A stretch of 64,000 nucleotides of DNA, from NCBI GenBank assembly GCA_965279165.1, contig OZ257140.1, forward strand, positions 2,666,001 through 2,730,000, given 5' to 3'. Made by a program: the position numbers and the translations under genes. Shown here piece after piece: positions 9,160-18,036 of the stretch. The notes below the pieces were generated by a model that was given only the letters and a program-made list of their open reading frames with translations, was not told the origin of the DNA and did not search any database. Origin of the DNA: JBAYIE01 sp965279165. GTDB lineage: Bacteria; Bacteroidota; Bacteroidia; UKL13-3. Numbering within the stretch: position 1 is the first letter of the stretch; every line of letters begins with the position of its first letter.

Positions 9160-9864
9160 ATGGCAAAACTTTCAATTATTATTCCGGCTTACAACGAGGA
9201 AAGAACCATTCATCTGATTCTTAAAAAAGTTTTAGATGTGAATCTTTTGGAAGGATTTGAAAAGGAAATTATTGTAGTAAATGATTGCTCCAAAGACAAT
9301 ACGACCTCTGTAATGCAAAAGTGGGTAGCTCGTTATCCCGAAATTTCATTAATCGAGCATGCCTATAACAAAGGAAAAGGGGCCGCAATTCATACCGGCA
9401 TTAAAGCTGCTTCAGGCGACTTTATTATCATTCAGGATGCCGATCTGGAATATGACCCAAACGAATATAATATCTTGCTTAAACCGATTGTGGATGGTTT
9501 TGCAGATGTGGTTTTTGGTTCCCGATTTATTGGCGGAAAACCTCACCGTATCCTTTTCTTTTGGCATAGCATTGGCAATAAAATTTTAACTGCTTTGTCC
9601 AATATTTTTACCAATCTCAACCTTACGGATATGGAAACTTGCTATAAATTGTTTAGAGCCGAACACTTGAAAAGTTTGCAGTTGGTCGAAAATCGATTTG
9701 GTTTCGAACCGGAAGTAACAGCAAAAATTAGCCGAATTCCCAATATCAGAATTTATGAAGTTGGAATATCCTATTATGGCCGAACCTATGCCGAAGGTAA
9801 AAAAATAAACTGGAAGGATGGCTTCAGAGCAATTTATTGTATTCTTCGTTATGGATTGATATAA
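9160..9864 (+). CDS. Glycosyltransferase family 2, dolichol/polyprenyl-phosphate sugar synthase type
   Basis: 234 aa, one GT-A domain. SIIIPAYNEERTIHLILKKVL opens the fold, NDCSKDNTT and NKGKGAAIHTGI match the DPM1-like family, and the metal-binding DXD site is in IQDADLEYDPNEY. GSRFIGGKPHR and the tail YYGRTYAEGKKINWKDGFRAI are characteristic of polyprenyl-phosphate glycosyltransferases that load a sugar onto a lipid carrier at the cytoplasmic face. There are no transmembrane helices after the catalytic domain, so it resembles the soluble DPM1 type. It lies between two GT-C-like membrane proteins, the expected consumers of its product. Confidence 0.9.
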   Translation: MAKLSIIIPAYNEERTIHLILKKVLDVNLLEGFEKEIIVVNDCSKDNTTSVMQKWVARYPEISLIEHAYNKGKGAAIHTGIKAASGDFIIIQDADLEYDPNEYNILLKPIVDGFADVVFGSRFIGGKPHRILFFWHSIGNKILTALSNIFTNLNLTDMETCYKLFRAEHLKSLQLVENRFGFEPEVTAKISRIPNIRIYEVGISYYGRTYAEGKKINWKDGFRAIYCILRYGLI

Positions 9865-9874
9865 TTACCATTCC

Positions 9875-11299
9875 ATGCAGTTCGTTCGTAATGCACCACT
9901 TTCTATTATTTTAACTATTGCCTTTTTATGCCTTGCCATAACCGCTTTACTTACCAATGGAACCGGTGGAGGAGGAGATAGCATCGAACATTACATGAAA
10001 GCCCATTATGCTTTCACTTATCCATATCTGTTCTTCGACCATTGGGGCAAGCCTCTCTTTACAATACTAGCCTCACCTTTTGCCCTATTTGGATTTAAGG
10101 GAATGAAACTCTTCAATGTTTTGGTTTCAGTTTTAGCGGCCTTCTTTACGGCTAAATTGGCTAAGGAAAAAGGAATGCAAATGTTTCTCTTAATTCCTGT
10201 TTTCTATTTTGGAGCTTCTTCCAGCGTCAATATTACTTTATCCGGTTTAACAGAACCTTTATTTGCCTTGGTTTTGATTGTTGGAATCTGGTTGATGTTT
10301 AAAAACCAAAATTTATTTGCCACTTTGTTGATGTCCTTTCTTCCATTTGCCAGATCAGAAGGTTTAATCATTCTCTGTGTTGTAGGTGTTTATTTATTGG
10401 TAGCCGGTAAGTATAAACTAATCCCATTCTTATTCTTCGGACATATCATTATTGGTATTCTGGGTTATGGTGTCTATAAAGATATTTTCTGGGTGTTTAA
10501 CCGAATTCCTTATGCAAAATTAAGTACCATTTACGAAACAGGTACATGGCATCATTTTATTTCTCATTTACCTTTCGATATCGGTCCCATCTTATATGGC
10601 TTAATGGGTATTGGAATCATTCAAATGATGTGTAAACTAATAAAGTGGATTAAAGAGCGAAAATGGACACAACTTCAAATGATGGAAGTGTTCTTGATTT
10701 ATGGCATATTTTCAGCATTTTTGGTAGCGCATAGCTTGTTTCATTACCTAGGAATTTTTGGCGAAATGGGATTAACCAGGGTGTTTATCGGGGTTATGCC
10801 ATTGATTGCCCTTATTGCCTTGGATGGTTTTGAATGGATAAATGGTAATTTACAAAAGGGTGTTTACCGGAAAAGTTTTGCAGCAATTATCGTGGTTGCA
10901 ACACTTTTCTATTGTTTTGGTAACACCCCGTTTTCTGTTGATTACAAGAAAATTAATTCCTCCTCGGATCAGAAATTCATCCAAGATACTTTGGTGCCAT
11001 TTGTCAATCAACATTATGCAAACTATCACCTGTATTTTTCGGATGTTAGTTTGGCGTATTTTCTGGATGTAGATTTATACAATCCAAACGCTAAAGGCCA
11101 TAGAATATCAGGAATCCGTCCAGGTTTCGAAATAAATAAGAATGAACTCATCATCTGGGATAAGTGGTTTTCGGTGGTTGAGGATGGTGTTACGAAACAA
11201 GAAATACTATCCCGGAATAACCTACAATTGGTCGCAGGATTTAACAACCAAAATGGCGAAAACGACAAGGAATCCATTATGTTGTTTACAAAGAAATAG
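9875..11299 (+). CDS. Polytopic membrane protein, GT-C-like glycosyltransferase candidate
   Basis: 474 aa with about ten transmembrane segments. The first extracytoplasmic loop (TGGGGDSIEHYMKAHYAFTYP) has the Asp-Ser/Glu-His pattern of GT-C transferases; HWGKPLFTILASPFALFGFKGMKLFN is typical of PMT-like proteins. The C-terminal third is a soluble domain (YHLYFSDVSLAYFLDVDLYNPNAKG). It starts 10 bp after the GT2 gene and closes the run that began at 5628. It probably transfers a polyprenyl-linked sugar to a glycan or protein, but nothing in the sequence fixes the acceptor. Confidence 0.65.
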   Translation: MQFVRNAPLSIILTIAFLCLAITALLTNGTGGGGDSIEHYMKAHYAFTYPYLFFDHWGKPLFTILASPFALFGFKGMKLFNVLVSVLAAFFTAKLAKEKGMQMFLLIPVFYFGASSSVNITLSGLTEPLFALVLIVGIWLMFKNQNLFATLLMSFLPFARSEGLIILCVVGVYLLVAGKYKLIPFLFFGHIIIGILGYGVYKDIFWVFNRIPYAKLSTIYETGTWHHFISHLPFDIGPILYGLMGIGIIQMMCKLIKWIKERKWTQLQMMEVFLIYGIFSAFLVAHSLFHYLGIFGEMGLTRVFIGVMPLIALIALDGFEWINGNLQKGVYRKSFAAIIVVATLFYCFGNTPFSVDYKKINSSSDQKFIQDTLVPFVNQHYANYHLYFSDVSLAYFLDVDLYNPNAKGHRISGIRPGFEINKNELIIWDKWFSVVEDGVTKQEILSRNNLQLVAGFNNQNGENDKESIMLFTKK

Positions 11300-11329
11300 G
11301 CAACCCGATTTTAATCAGGAACTTAAGTG

Positions 11330-12289
11330 TTAGGACAATACAGCTGCATCTTGTTTTGCCGCGAGATACCGTTCTGCATCCAAAGCAGCCATACATCCGC
11401 TACCGGCTGCCGTTACTGCCTGGCGATAATATTTGTCCTGGGCATCCCCACAGGCAAAAACTCCTTCAATATTGGTTTTACTGCTTCCCGGAATGGTTTT
11501 GATATATCCTGTTTCATCCATGGTTATATACGGACTAAAAACGTCGGTATTGGGTTTATGACCGATTGCCACAAAGAATCCTTGTAAACTAATTTCTCTC
11601 TTTTCACCTGTTTTGATATTCTTCACACGAACTCCACTAACAATTGTGTCTCCAAGTATTTCATCGGTTTCAGAATTAAACAATACCTCTATATTTGGTG
11701 TGTTCAAAACACGATGTTGCATTGCTTTTGAAGCCCTGAACTCATCCCGTCGAACAATCATATAAACTTTTTTACAAATTTTAGCAAGGTAACTTGCTTC
11801 CTCTGCTGCGGTGTCTCCAGCTCCGACAATAGCAACATCTTTGCCTTTGAAAAAGAATCCATCACAAACGGCACAAGCCGAAACCCCTTTGCCATTTAAT
11901 TTTTCTTCCGATGGAATTCCAAGCCATTTGGCAGAAGCCCCTGTAGCAATAATTACGGTTTCAGCTAAAATCTCTTTGCTTTCATCTACCTCAATTTTAT
12001 AGGGAGCTTTTCCGCTAAAATCTACTTTGGTTACCATTCCATATCGGATATCTGTACCAAAACGTTCTGCTTGCTTTCTGAATAATTCCATCATTTCCGG
12101 ACCCATTATTCCATCCGGATAACCGGGGTAATTTTCAACATCTGTGGTAATGGTTAATTGTCCTCCCGGTTGCATTCCTGCATACATTACAGGCTTCATA
12201 TCTGCTCTTGCTGCATAAATTGCTGCGGTATATCCTGCAGGTCCGCTTCCTACTATCAAACATTCGATATGCTCTATTTCTTTGCTCAT
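11330..12289 (-). CDS. trxB: Thioredoxin-disulfide reductase
   Basis: 319 aa, standard length. The FAD-binding motif GSGPAGYTAAIYAARA is at residues 13-28, the redox-active CAVC disulfide is at about 139-142, the NADPH motif GAGDTAAEEASYL follows, and GVFACGDAQDKYYRQAVTAAGSG is the C-terminal FAD site. It regenerates thioredoxin in the cytoplasm with NADPH. It is a single gene, convergent with the membrane protein gene ending at 11299. I see no clear terminator in the 30 bp between them. Confidence 0.97.
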   Translation of the reverse strand: MSKEIEHIECLIVGSGPAGYTAAIYAARADMKPVMYAGMQPGGQLTITTDVENYPGYPDGIMGPEMMELFRKQAERFGTDIRYGMVTKVDFSGKAPYKIEVDESKEILAETVIIATGASAKWLGIPSEEKLNGKGVSACAVCDGFFFKGKDVAIVGAGDTAAEEASYLAKICKKVYMIVRRDEFRASKAMQHRVLNTPNIEVLFNSETDEILGDTIVSGVRVKNIKTGEKREISLQGFFVAIGHKPNTDVFSPYITMDETGYIKTIPGSSKTNIEGVFACGDAQDKYYRQAVTAAGSGCMAALDAERYLAAKQDAAVLS

Positions 12290-12459
12290 AAATTTATTTT
12301 TTCGTGGTAAAACTATTTCCGTATGCGGAATTCTTATTCAAAAATTATAAACAATATTACACAATTTAGGTTTTTGTTCTGCTGATTTTAGTCTTATTCG
12401 AATAATTTTAACCTACTATATGCAGTTAGATACTTTATGTTGTGCCTTTGAGCAGTGTC

Positions 12460-12537
12460 GCCCTAAATTTTCTCGATGGATACATGGTTTATAGAACAGG
12501 AAAATTTCTGGAAATAAAAGAAGGGTTATTTTAGGGC
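12460..12537. repeat. Inverted repeat GCCCTAAA...TTTAGGGC in the trxB-uvrC intergenic region
   Basis: Perfect 8-bp arms, GCCCTAAA at 12460-12467 and TTTAGGGC at 12530-12537, flank the last part of the divergent intergenic region just before uvrC. The inner segment also has AAATTTTC and GAAAATTTC, which can pair. It could fold as a long hairpin in the uvrC leader or be a chance AT-rich symmetry. The rest of 12290-12459 holds nothing I recognise. Confidence 0.35.
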
Positions 12538-12561
12538 ATTAATTTTATTATTTTCGCTTTC

Positions 12562-14361
12562 ATGCCTGATACCAGCATAAAATCCGTTCTTTCCGGTTTG
12601 CCCGATTCACCGGGAATTTATAAATACTATGATGAGTCCGGTCAATTGCTTTATATCGGAAAGGCAAAGAGCTTAAAAAAAAGAGTAACTTCTTATTTTC
12701 AGAATACAGGTCAACATAACCGGAAAACTACGGTTATGGTTTCTAAAATAGCAGACATTCAATATACCCTTGTCGATACGGAATACGATGCTTTGTTACT
12801 CGAAAATTCATTAATCAAAGAATTTCAACCTAAATACAATATTAACCTCAAGGATGATAAAACATATCCTTATATCGGTATTCTCAACGAACGTTTCCCA
12901 AGATTAATTACTACACGCCGGCCGGTTAAAGATGGGTCGGAATATTTTGGTCCTTATGCATCCGGTTCGATGATGTACACCATTTTAGAGCTGATAAAAG
13001 CACTCTATCCGCTTCGTAATTGTACTTTTAACTTAGCTGAAAAGTATATTCTCGAGCAGAAATATAAGCCCTGTCTCGAATACCAGATTGGGAACTGTAA
13101 AGCGCCTTGTGTTGGATTTCAAAATGAATCTGATTACATGTCCGATATACGCAATATTCGGAGCATACTTAGAGGTAATATTTCGGATGTTCTCAAACAC
13201 GTAAAATCAGAAATGCAAGATGCTGCGGTTAATTTAGAATTTGAAAAGGCCAATACGTTAAAAATCCAACTTGACCTTCTTACAGGCTACCAAAGTAAAT
13301 CAACCATTGTTAGCCATACCATCCATAATGTGGATGTTTTTTCGATTGTTAGCGACGAGAAATTTGCTTTCTTAAATTACCTCAAAGTTTCCAATGGAAT
13401 TGTAATTCAAACCCAGACTTTTGAAGTGAAAAAACGAATGGATGAATCAGATATCGAAATTCTGGAACTTGCTATTGGCGATGTTAGAGAACAATATCAG
13501 AGTAATTCAAAAGAAATAATTGTGCCGTTTGAACTTGACATTGTCGGTTCAGGAGTTGTGTTTACTGTTCCCAAAGCAGGCGATAAGAAAAAGCTACTTG
13601 ATCTGTCGATGAAAAATGTGTTTTATTATAAAAAAGAAAAATTAGCACAATACGAACGACTCGACCCGGGATTAAAAACCGACAGGATTCTTACTCAAAT
13701 GCAACAGGATTTACGACTAAAAACGCTTCCAAAAGTGATTGAATGCTTTGATAACTCAAATATTCAGGGGGCATTCCCGGTTTCTGCAATGGTGGTTTTT
13801 AAGGATGCCCGTGCTTCAAAAAAAGATTACAGGCATTTTAATATAAAAACGGTGGAAGGGCCAAACGACTTCGATACCATGAAGGAAGTCATCCATAGAA
13901 GATATAGCAGAATAATGGCTGAAAATTTGGAATTGCCTGACTTAATTGTAGTGGATGGTGGTAAAGGACAATTGAGTTCAGCTGCGGAAAGTTTGAAGAA
14001 TCTCGGTCTCTATGGCAAAGTTCCTATAATTGGTATCGCCAAACGTTTAGAGGAGATTTATTATCCGGATGATGAGCTGCCTTTGTTTATGGATAAAAAA
14101 TCAGAAACATTAAAAATTATCCAACAAATGCGCGATGAAGCACATCGGTTTGGTATTACCCACCATCGAAACCGTCGAAGCAAAGGAGCCCTCGATACCG
14201 AATTAAATGCTATCAAAGGAATTGGGGAAGAATCCATTCAAATGTTGCTCAAAGAATTAAAATCTGTAAAACAAATCAAGTTGGCAACCAAAGAAACACT
14301 AATAGCCATTTTAGGTAGGTCAAAAGGAATGTTGGTATGGAATTATTTTCATAACCATTAA
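12562..14361 (+). CDS. uvrC: UvrABC system protein C
   Basis: 599 aa, the incision subunit of nucleotide excision repair. Domains in order: GIY-YIG nuclease (SPGIYKYYDESGQLLYIGKA, residues 15-35) for the 3' cut, a cysteine cluster (C153, C164, C172 and C176 region, CLEYQIGNCKAPC), a UVR motif that contacts UvrB (residues 205-240), the RNase-H-like domain for the 5' cut (ECFDNSNIQGAFPVSAMVVF, then DLIVVDGGKGQL), and a helix-hairpin-helix pair at the C-terminus (AIKGIGEESIQMLLKEL). All catalytic regions look intact. The ATG follows a TATTTTCG element by only 5 nt, so the mRNA may be nearly leaderless. Confidence 0.97.
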   Translation: MPDTSIKSVLSGLPDSPGIYKYYDESGQLLYIGKAKSLKKRVTSYFQNTGQHNRKTTVMVSKIADIQYTLVDTEYDALLLENSLIKEFQPKYNINLKDDKTYPYIGILNERFPRLITTRRPVKDGSEYFGPYASGSMMYTILELIKALYPLRNCTFNLAEKYILEQKYKPCLEYQIGNCKAPCVGFQNESDYMSDIRNIRSILRGNISDVLKHVKSEMQDAAVNLEFEKANTLKIQLDLLTGYQSKSTIVSHTIHNVDVFSIVSDEKFAFLNYLKVSNGIVIQTQTFEVKKRMDESDIEILELAIGDVREQYQSNSKEIIVPFELDIVGSGVVFTVPKAGDKKKLLDLSMKNVFYYKKEKLAQYERLDPGLKTDRILTQMQQDLRLKTLPKVIECFDNSNIQGAFPVSAMVVFKDARASKKDYRHFNIKTVEGPNDFDTMKEVIHRRYSRIMAENLELPDLIVVDGGKGQLSSAAESLKNLGLYGKVPIIGIAKRLEEIYYPDDELPLFMDKKSETLKIIQQMRDEAHRFGITHHRNRRSKGALDTELNAIKGIGEESIQMLLKELKSVKQIKLATKETLIAILGRSKGMLVWNYFHNH

Positions 14362-14421
14362 ATTCTTGCAACCTTTTTCTAATTTTGTACCTCCTAAGAT
14401 TAAACCAAAACAAAAACGAAA

Positions 14422-15102
14422 ATGAAAAAACTATTACTCATCCTAAGCTTATTTGTAAGTGCCCACCTTTTTGCCCAGAAAGACATTGAAATTATCATGG
14501 ATTCTCCGGCTGTTAACCAAAATATTTATGCCGGTGTAGGATTTAATCTAAAATATTCAGTGAAGAATGTTGGTACTATCGATATACCGGCTTCTGATTC
14601 ACTTATTTTGGTTATGACTATAAACAATAATCCAACCACTCCAATAATAATCAATCATGGAGGAATTACATCCGGACAAACAAAATCGGGGTCACTTAAT
14701 AACATTGCACTAAATTTTACCACAACTTTAAATGGGGCTAATTTTTGCCTTGTAACTTTCTTAAGATACAATGGACCTTTGGATACTGCAACTTCCAATA
14801 ATTTAGATTGTGCCACGTTAAATATGATTGCCAATACCGGGATAGATGAATTAGCTGCTGCTCAATCCATGAAAGTATATCCAAACCCAGCTGTAGACAA
14901 AGTTAACTTTGAGTCAACTTACCAAAAAGCTTCTGTATTACATATCTTTGATATTACCGGAAAACGCATCGAATCTATCGCAACTGCAAATGGAAACGTT
15001 CGCTTGGATGTTTCTCAATACAGGGATGGAATTTATATGTACGAGTTCGTTTCATCCGAAAACCTGAAAATCAAAACTGGTAAATTTACCGTTTCTCATT
15101 AA
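14422..15102 (+). CDS. Secreted T9SS type A sorting-domain protein
   Basis: 226 aa. A signal peptide (KKLLLILSLFVSAHLFAQ) precedes a single Ig-like/CARDB-type beta domain (residues about 20-135; FNLKYSVKNVGTIDIPASDSLIL is the typical opening) and a type IX sorting domain beginning at KVYPNPAVDKVNFES and ending YMYEFVSSENLKIKTGKFTVSH. It should be exported through T9SS. No enzymatic motif is present; a small surface or matrix protein is likely. A TAATTTTG element at 14380-14387 may be its -7 box. A strong terminator follows the stop codon. Confidence 0.85.
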   Translation: MKKLLLILSLFVSAHLFAQKDIEIIMDSPAVNQNIYAGVGFNLKYSVKNVGTIDIPASDSLILVMTINNNPTTPIIINHGGITSGQTKSGSLNNIALNFTTTLNGANFCLVTFLRYNGPLDTATSNNLDCATLNMIANTGIDELAAAQSMKVYPNPAVDKVNFESTYQKASVLHIFDITGKRIESIATANGNVRLDVSQYRDGIYMYEFVSSENLKIKTGKFTVSH

Positions 15103-15131
15103 AGTTGATTGAAGAGAATAGAATTTTCTTT

Positions 15132-15166
15132 AAAAGCCCTGTATTGAAAGTCAATACGGGGCTTTT
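15132..15166. terminator. Rho-independent terminator, usable on both strands
   Basis: AAAAGCCCTGTATTG pairs with CAATACGGGGCTTTT around a 5-nt loop, with A-tract before and T-tract after. It ends transcription of the T9SS gene (plus) and, because the arms carry A/T tails on both sides, also of lpxB (minus), whose stop codon it touches. Confidence 0.9.
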
Positions 15167-16259
15167 ATTTTACAATGATGGAAGCTGCCTTTTCAGCAGC
15201 ATTATCAATACCCAATAATTGATGCAATTCTTTATAATCTGCCAGCATTTTGTTTCTGCTTCCTCCTGATTTTTTTATCGAATCAATCGAATGGCGAATA
15301 TTTACCAAAGTCATTCGTTCTTGTATCAGTTCAGGAATAACTTCTTTGTTTAAACATAAATTGACCAAGGAAATAAATGGGATAGTAACCAATCGTTTTG
15401 CAATGAAATAAGAAATTGGATTGGCTGCATAAGCACAAACCTGCGGAATATTAAACAATGCAGTTTCTAAGGTAGCCGTTCCGCTGCAAACCAACGCCAG
15501 TTCAGCATGCCACAAGATTTCATAAGTTTGGTTAGTTATGAGTTTGGTATTCTCAAAGTTGAAATTTTGATAAAAATCAGGGTCGATTCCAGGAGCTCCG
15601 GCCACAATAACCAGATATTCGGAATAAGGTTTGCACGCCTCCAACATCACAGGTAACATACGACTAATTTCTTGTTTACGACTTCCGGGTAAAATCGCAA
15701 GGATTGGTCTGCTATCTAAATTATGTTTTGACTTGAAATCATCGGTAGGTTTAAATCGCCTGATTTCATCTGCAAGGGGATTTCCTATATAGTGTGCCTT
15801 TACCTTCCATTTTTTAAAATAGGCAATTTCAAATGGGAAAATCAACAACAAATCATCTACATACTTTTCGAGCTTAATGGCTCGCTTTTCTTTCCAGGCC
15901 CATACCTTTGGCGCAATGTAGTACACAACACGAATAGTATGTTTTTTACAAAATTCAGCTATTCTTAAATTAAATCCTGGATAATCGATACAAATAACCA
16001 CGTCAGGTTGAAAAGCTAGAATTTGCGATTTACAAGTAGCCAAATGACGGAAAATGACCCGTAACTTGAGTATGACCTCCCAAAAACCCATAATGGTGGT
16101 TTCACGGTAATGGGTTAATAAACCTTCCGATTCTGCCTGCATCATATCGCCTCCCCAATATCTAAATTCGGCTTGTTTATCCTTTTGTTTAATGGCTTTT
16201 ATAAGATAGGAACCATGTAAATCTCCACTGGCTTCTCCGGCAATGATGAAATATTTCAT
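15165..16259 (-). CDS. lpxB: Lipid-A-disaccharide synthase
   Basis: 364 aa GT19 enzyme that joins UDP-diacylglucosamine and lipid X in lipid A synthesis, at the cytoplasmic face of the inner membrane. The family opening YFIIAGEASGDLHGSYLI is at the N-terminus, GGDMMQAESEGLLTHYRETTIMGFWEVI follows, then YYIAPKVWAWKEKRA, LPGSRKQEISRMLPVM and CSGTATLETALFNIPQVCAY. The gene is alone, separated from other Lpx genes but in the same window as kdsA/kdsD. On the minus strand a TACTTTTG element ends only 5 nt before the ATG, so a leaderless or very short 5' end is possible. Confidence 0.96.
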   Translation of the reverse strand: MKYFIIAGEASGDLHGSYLIKAIKQKDKQAEFRYWGGDMMQAESEGLLTHYRETTIMGFWEVILKLRVIFRHLATCKSQILAFQPDVVICIDYPGFNLRIAEFCKKHTIRVVYYIAPKVWAWKEKRAIKLEKYVDDLLLIFPFEIAYFKKWKVKAHYIGNPLADEIRRFKPTDDFKSKHNLDSRPILAILPGSRKQEISRMLPVMLEACKPYSEYLVIVAGAPGIDPDFYQNFNFENTKLITNQTYEILWHAELALVCSGTATLETALFNIPQVCAYAANPISYFIAKRLVTIPFISLVNLCLNKEVIPELIQERMTLVNIRHSIDSIKKSGGSRNKMLADYKELHQLLGIDNAAEKAASIIVK

Positions 16260-16302
16260 TGGGTCAAAAGTAAGTAGTTAGCACAAAATTATATCCAATT
16301 CT

Positions 16303-16320
16303 TATATTTGACTAAATTTG
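16303..16320 (+). promoter_or_regulatory. Two overlapping Bacteroidota -7 elements before the coiled-coil gene
   Basis: TATATTTG (16303-16310) and TAAATTTG (16313-16320) both match TAnnTTTG. They favour the ATG at 16326 over the ATG at 16308, which lies inside the elements. I see no good TTG -33 element at the expected distance, so confidence is limited. Confidence 0.4.
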
Positions 16321-16325
16321 CTCCA

Positions 16326-17222
16326 ATGGACAACCAAAATAAACCAAACCGAAAATTAGTTACTTTACTGATTGCATTGCTTCTGCTGCTGCTTGTAGGT
16401 AATATTTATCAGTGGAAAAACCACACTACTACTGTTGTAAGTTACGACTCAAGAATTGATAGTATGATATTCGTGAGAGTGGAGGTGGAGAAAGAACTTG
16501 CTTCTACCGAAATGGAATTGGAAAAATACCGCGGTATTTCGGCCGATTTAGATAGTTTGTTAAATTCTGCAAATCTTACCATCAAGGACCAGGAAAGAAA
16601 AATCCAACAAATCGTAAACAACGAGAAAAACCTTGAAAAACAAAGCAAAAAACTGAAAGCCGAATTAGCAGTATTGAAGAAATTAAGAGATGAATACTTA
16701 GAAAAAATAGACCAATTGGTTACTGAAAACAAGGAATTGAAGGCCAAAAACGATTCGCTTAACCTTACCGTAAATAACCTGTCTACCGCTAATAAATCCT
16801 TGGAAACGAAAGTTAAATCAGCCGCTGTTCTGAAAATTGAATATGTAAAAGTTAAATCGTATAAAAAGAAAGGATCTGGCAAACTGGTCGAATCTTCATT
16901 GGCTAAACGTACCAATAAAATTGAAGTATGTTTTACCGTAATGGATAACAAATTTGCTGCAACTGGCGATAAAATTGTTTACTTGGTAATTACCGAGCCA
17001 ACGGGTAAAATTCTTGCTGGTCAATCCAAAGCCTCGTTTATCTCTACCGAAAATACGGAAGTGGCCGCCACAGCATCCTACCAGATAAATTATTCAGGTA
17101 AGAAAGAAGACGCTTGTATCGGATTTGAAACCGAAGAGAGAATTCTAACATCCGGAAACTATAATTTCGATCTCTATATCGATGGCGAAATGATAGCATC
17201 TGCTCAGTATTTATTAGAATAA
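16326..17222 (+). CDS. Membrane-anchored coiled-coil protein of unknown function
   Basis: 298 aa from the ATG at 16326. A Lys/Arg-rich cytoplasmic start (MDNQNKPNRK) precedes one transmembrane helix (LVTLLIALLLLLLVGNIYQW). Residues about 45-165 form a long Lys/Glu/Leu heptad coiled coil. The C-terminal ~110 residues form a beta-rich domain (KIEVCFTVMDNKFAATGDKIVYLVITEPTGKIL, and FDLYIDGEMIASAQYLLE at the end). The single-pass, coiled-coil, beta-domain layout suggests a periplasmic envelope scaffold. I do not recognise a named family beyond that. A terminator follows. Confidence 0.7.
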   Translation: MDNQNKPNRKLVTLLIALLLLLLVGNIYQWKNHTTTVVSYDSRIDSMIFVRVEVEKELASTEMELEKYRGISADLDSLLNSANLTIKDQERKIQQIVNNEKNLEKQSKKLKAELAVLKKLRDEYLEKIDQLVTENKELKAKNDSLNLTVNNLSTANKSLETKVKSAAVLKIEYVKVKSYKKKGSGKLVESSLAKRTNKIEVCFTVMDNKFAATGDKIVYLVITEPTGKILAGQSKASFISTENTEVAATASYQINYSGKKEDACIGFETEERILTSGNYNFDLYIDGEMIASAQYLLE

Positions 17223-17246
17223 CCAAAAGCAAAATATTAATTCATA

Positions 17247-17278
17247 AAAAAAGCAACATACGTGTTGCTTTTTTTTTT
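17247..17278. terminator. Bidirectional terminator
   Basis: AAAAAAAGCAACA pairs with TGTTGCTTTTTTTT around TACG. A and T tracts on both sides let it serve the coiled-coil gene (plus) and nth (minus). Confidence 0.9.
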
Positions 17279-17280
17279 GA

Positions 17281-17345
17281 CAAATTCACCCAATCACCCA
17301 ATCATCCAATCATTCACTCATTCACTCATTTCTTCATTTACTCAT
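17281..17345 (-). repeat. Degenerate tandem repeat at the nth 3' end, with stop codons in the repeat units
   Basis: Read with nth, the end of the gene (GAAATGAGTAAATGA) runs into GAAATGAGTGAATGA, GTGAATGA, TTGGATGA, TTGGGTGA, TTGGGTGA. Each unit ends in TGA, so the repeat restates the terminal stop-codon segment. It lies between the nth stop and the bidirectional terminator. Similar tails occur after three other minus-strand genes. Confidence 0.7.
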
Positions 17346-17966
17346 TTCTTTACACATTCCTCTAATACCACAAACCTCACAGTCAGGTTTCCTAGCCTTG
17401 CAAACATATCTGCCGTGTAATATGAGCCAATGATGAGCTCTTGCAACATATTGCTCCGGAATATATTTCATCAATTGCTTCTCTGCTTGCTCCGGATTTT
17501 TAGCATGTATGGTTAGTCCAATTCTTGCTGCAACCCTAAATACATGCGTATCTACTGCCATGGCTGGTAGGTTGTAAACTACTGAGGCAATCACATTGGC
17601 TGTTTTTCTTCCCACTCCGGGCATTTTCATTAATTCATCAACCGAAGAAGGAACTTCATTATTAAACGTATGTACCAGCATATTTGCCATCCCGATTAAA
17701 TGCTTTGCTTTGTTATTTGGATAACTAATAGTTCGTATTGATTCAAATACATCCTTCAAATCAGCCTCTGCTAGTTTGGAGGCAGTAGGGAAAGACTTGA
17801 AAAATGTAGGGGTAACTAAATTTACACGCTTGTCGGTACATTGAGCCGAAAGAATTACTGCTACCAATAATTGATAAGGATTTTCATAATACAATTCCGT
17901 TTCGGCATCGGGTTGATGGGTTGAAAAATATTTTATAAATGCATCATAGCGTTGTTTTCGGTTCAT
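17334..17966 (-). CDS. nth: Endonuclease III
   Basis: 210 aa DNA glycosylase/AP lyase for oxidised pyrimidines. The helix-hairpin-helix MPGVGRKTANVI contains the catalytic Lys, VDTHVFRVAARIGL holds the catalytic Asp, and four cysteines at the C-terminus (C-x6-C-x2-C-x5-C in CKARKPDCEVCGIRGMC) bind the 4Fe-4S cluster. LSAQCTDKRVN is the family's N-terminal signature. Its last codons (KEMSK) merge into the tandem tail at 17281-17345, so the end of the protein seems to have been shaped by that repeat. Confidence 0.97.
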   Translation of the reverse strand: MNRKQRYDAFIKYFSTHQPDAETELYYENPYQLLVAVILSAQCTDKRVNLVTPTFFKSFPTASKLAEADLKDVFESIRTISYPNNKAKHLIGMANMLVHTFNNEVPSSVDELMKMPGVGRKTANVIASVVYNLPAMAVDTHVFRVAARIGLTIHAKNPEQAEKQLMKYIPEQYVARAHHWLILHGRYVCKARKPDCEVCGIRGMCKEMSK

Positions 17967-18036
17967 CTCGCATTATACTTTGTTTTACGCAAACTGATTA
18001 GGTACATTTGATAGGTAAACTTAATTAAACATTCAT

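Noticed and set aside
11327..11587. Plus-strand open frame opposite the end of trxB
   Set aside because: Shadow of the trxB coding strand.
12290..12561. A small RNA or gene in the trxB-uvrC intergenic region
   Set aside because: Only an 8-bp inverted repeat and AT-rich DNA; no promoter-terminator pair.
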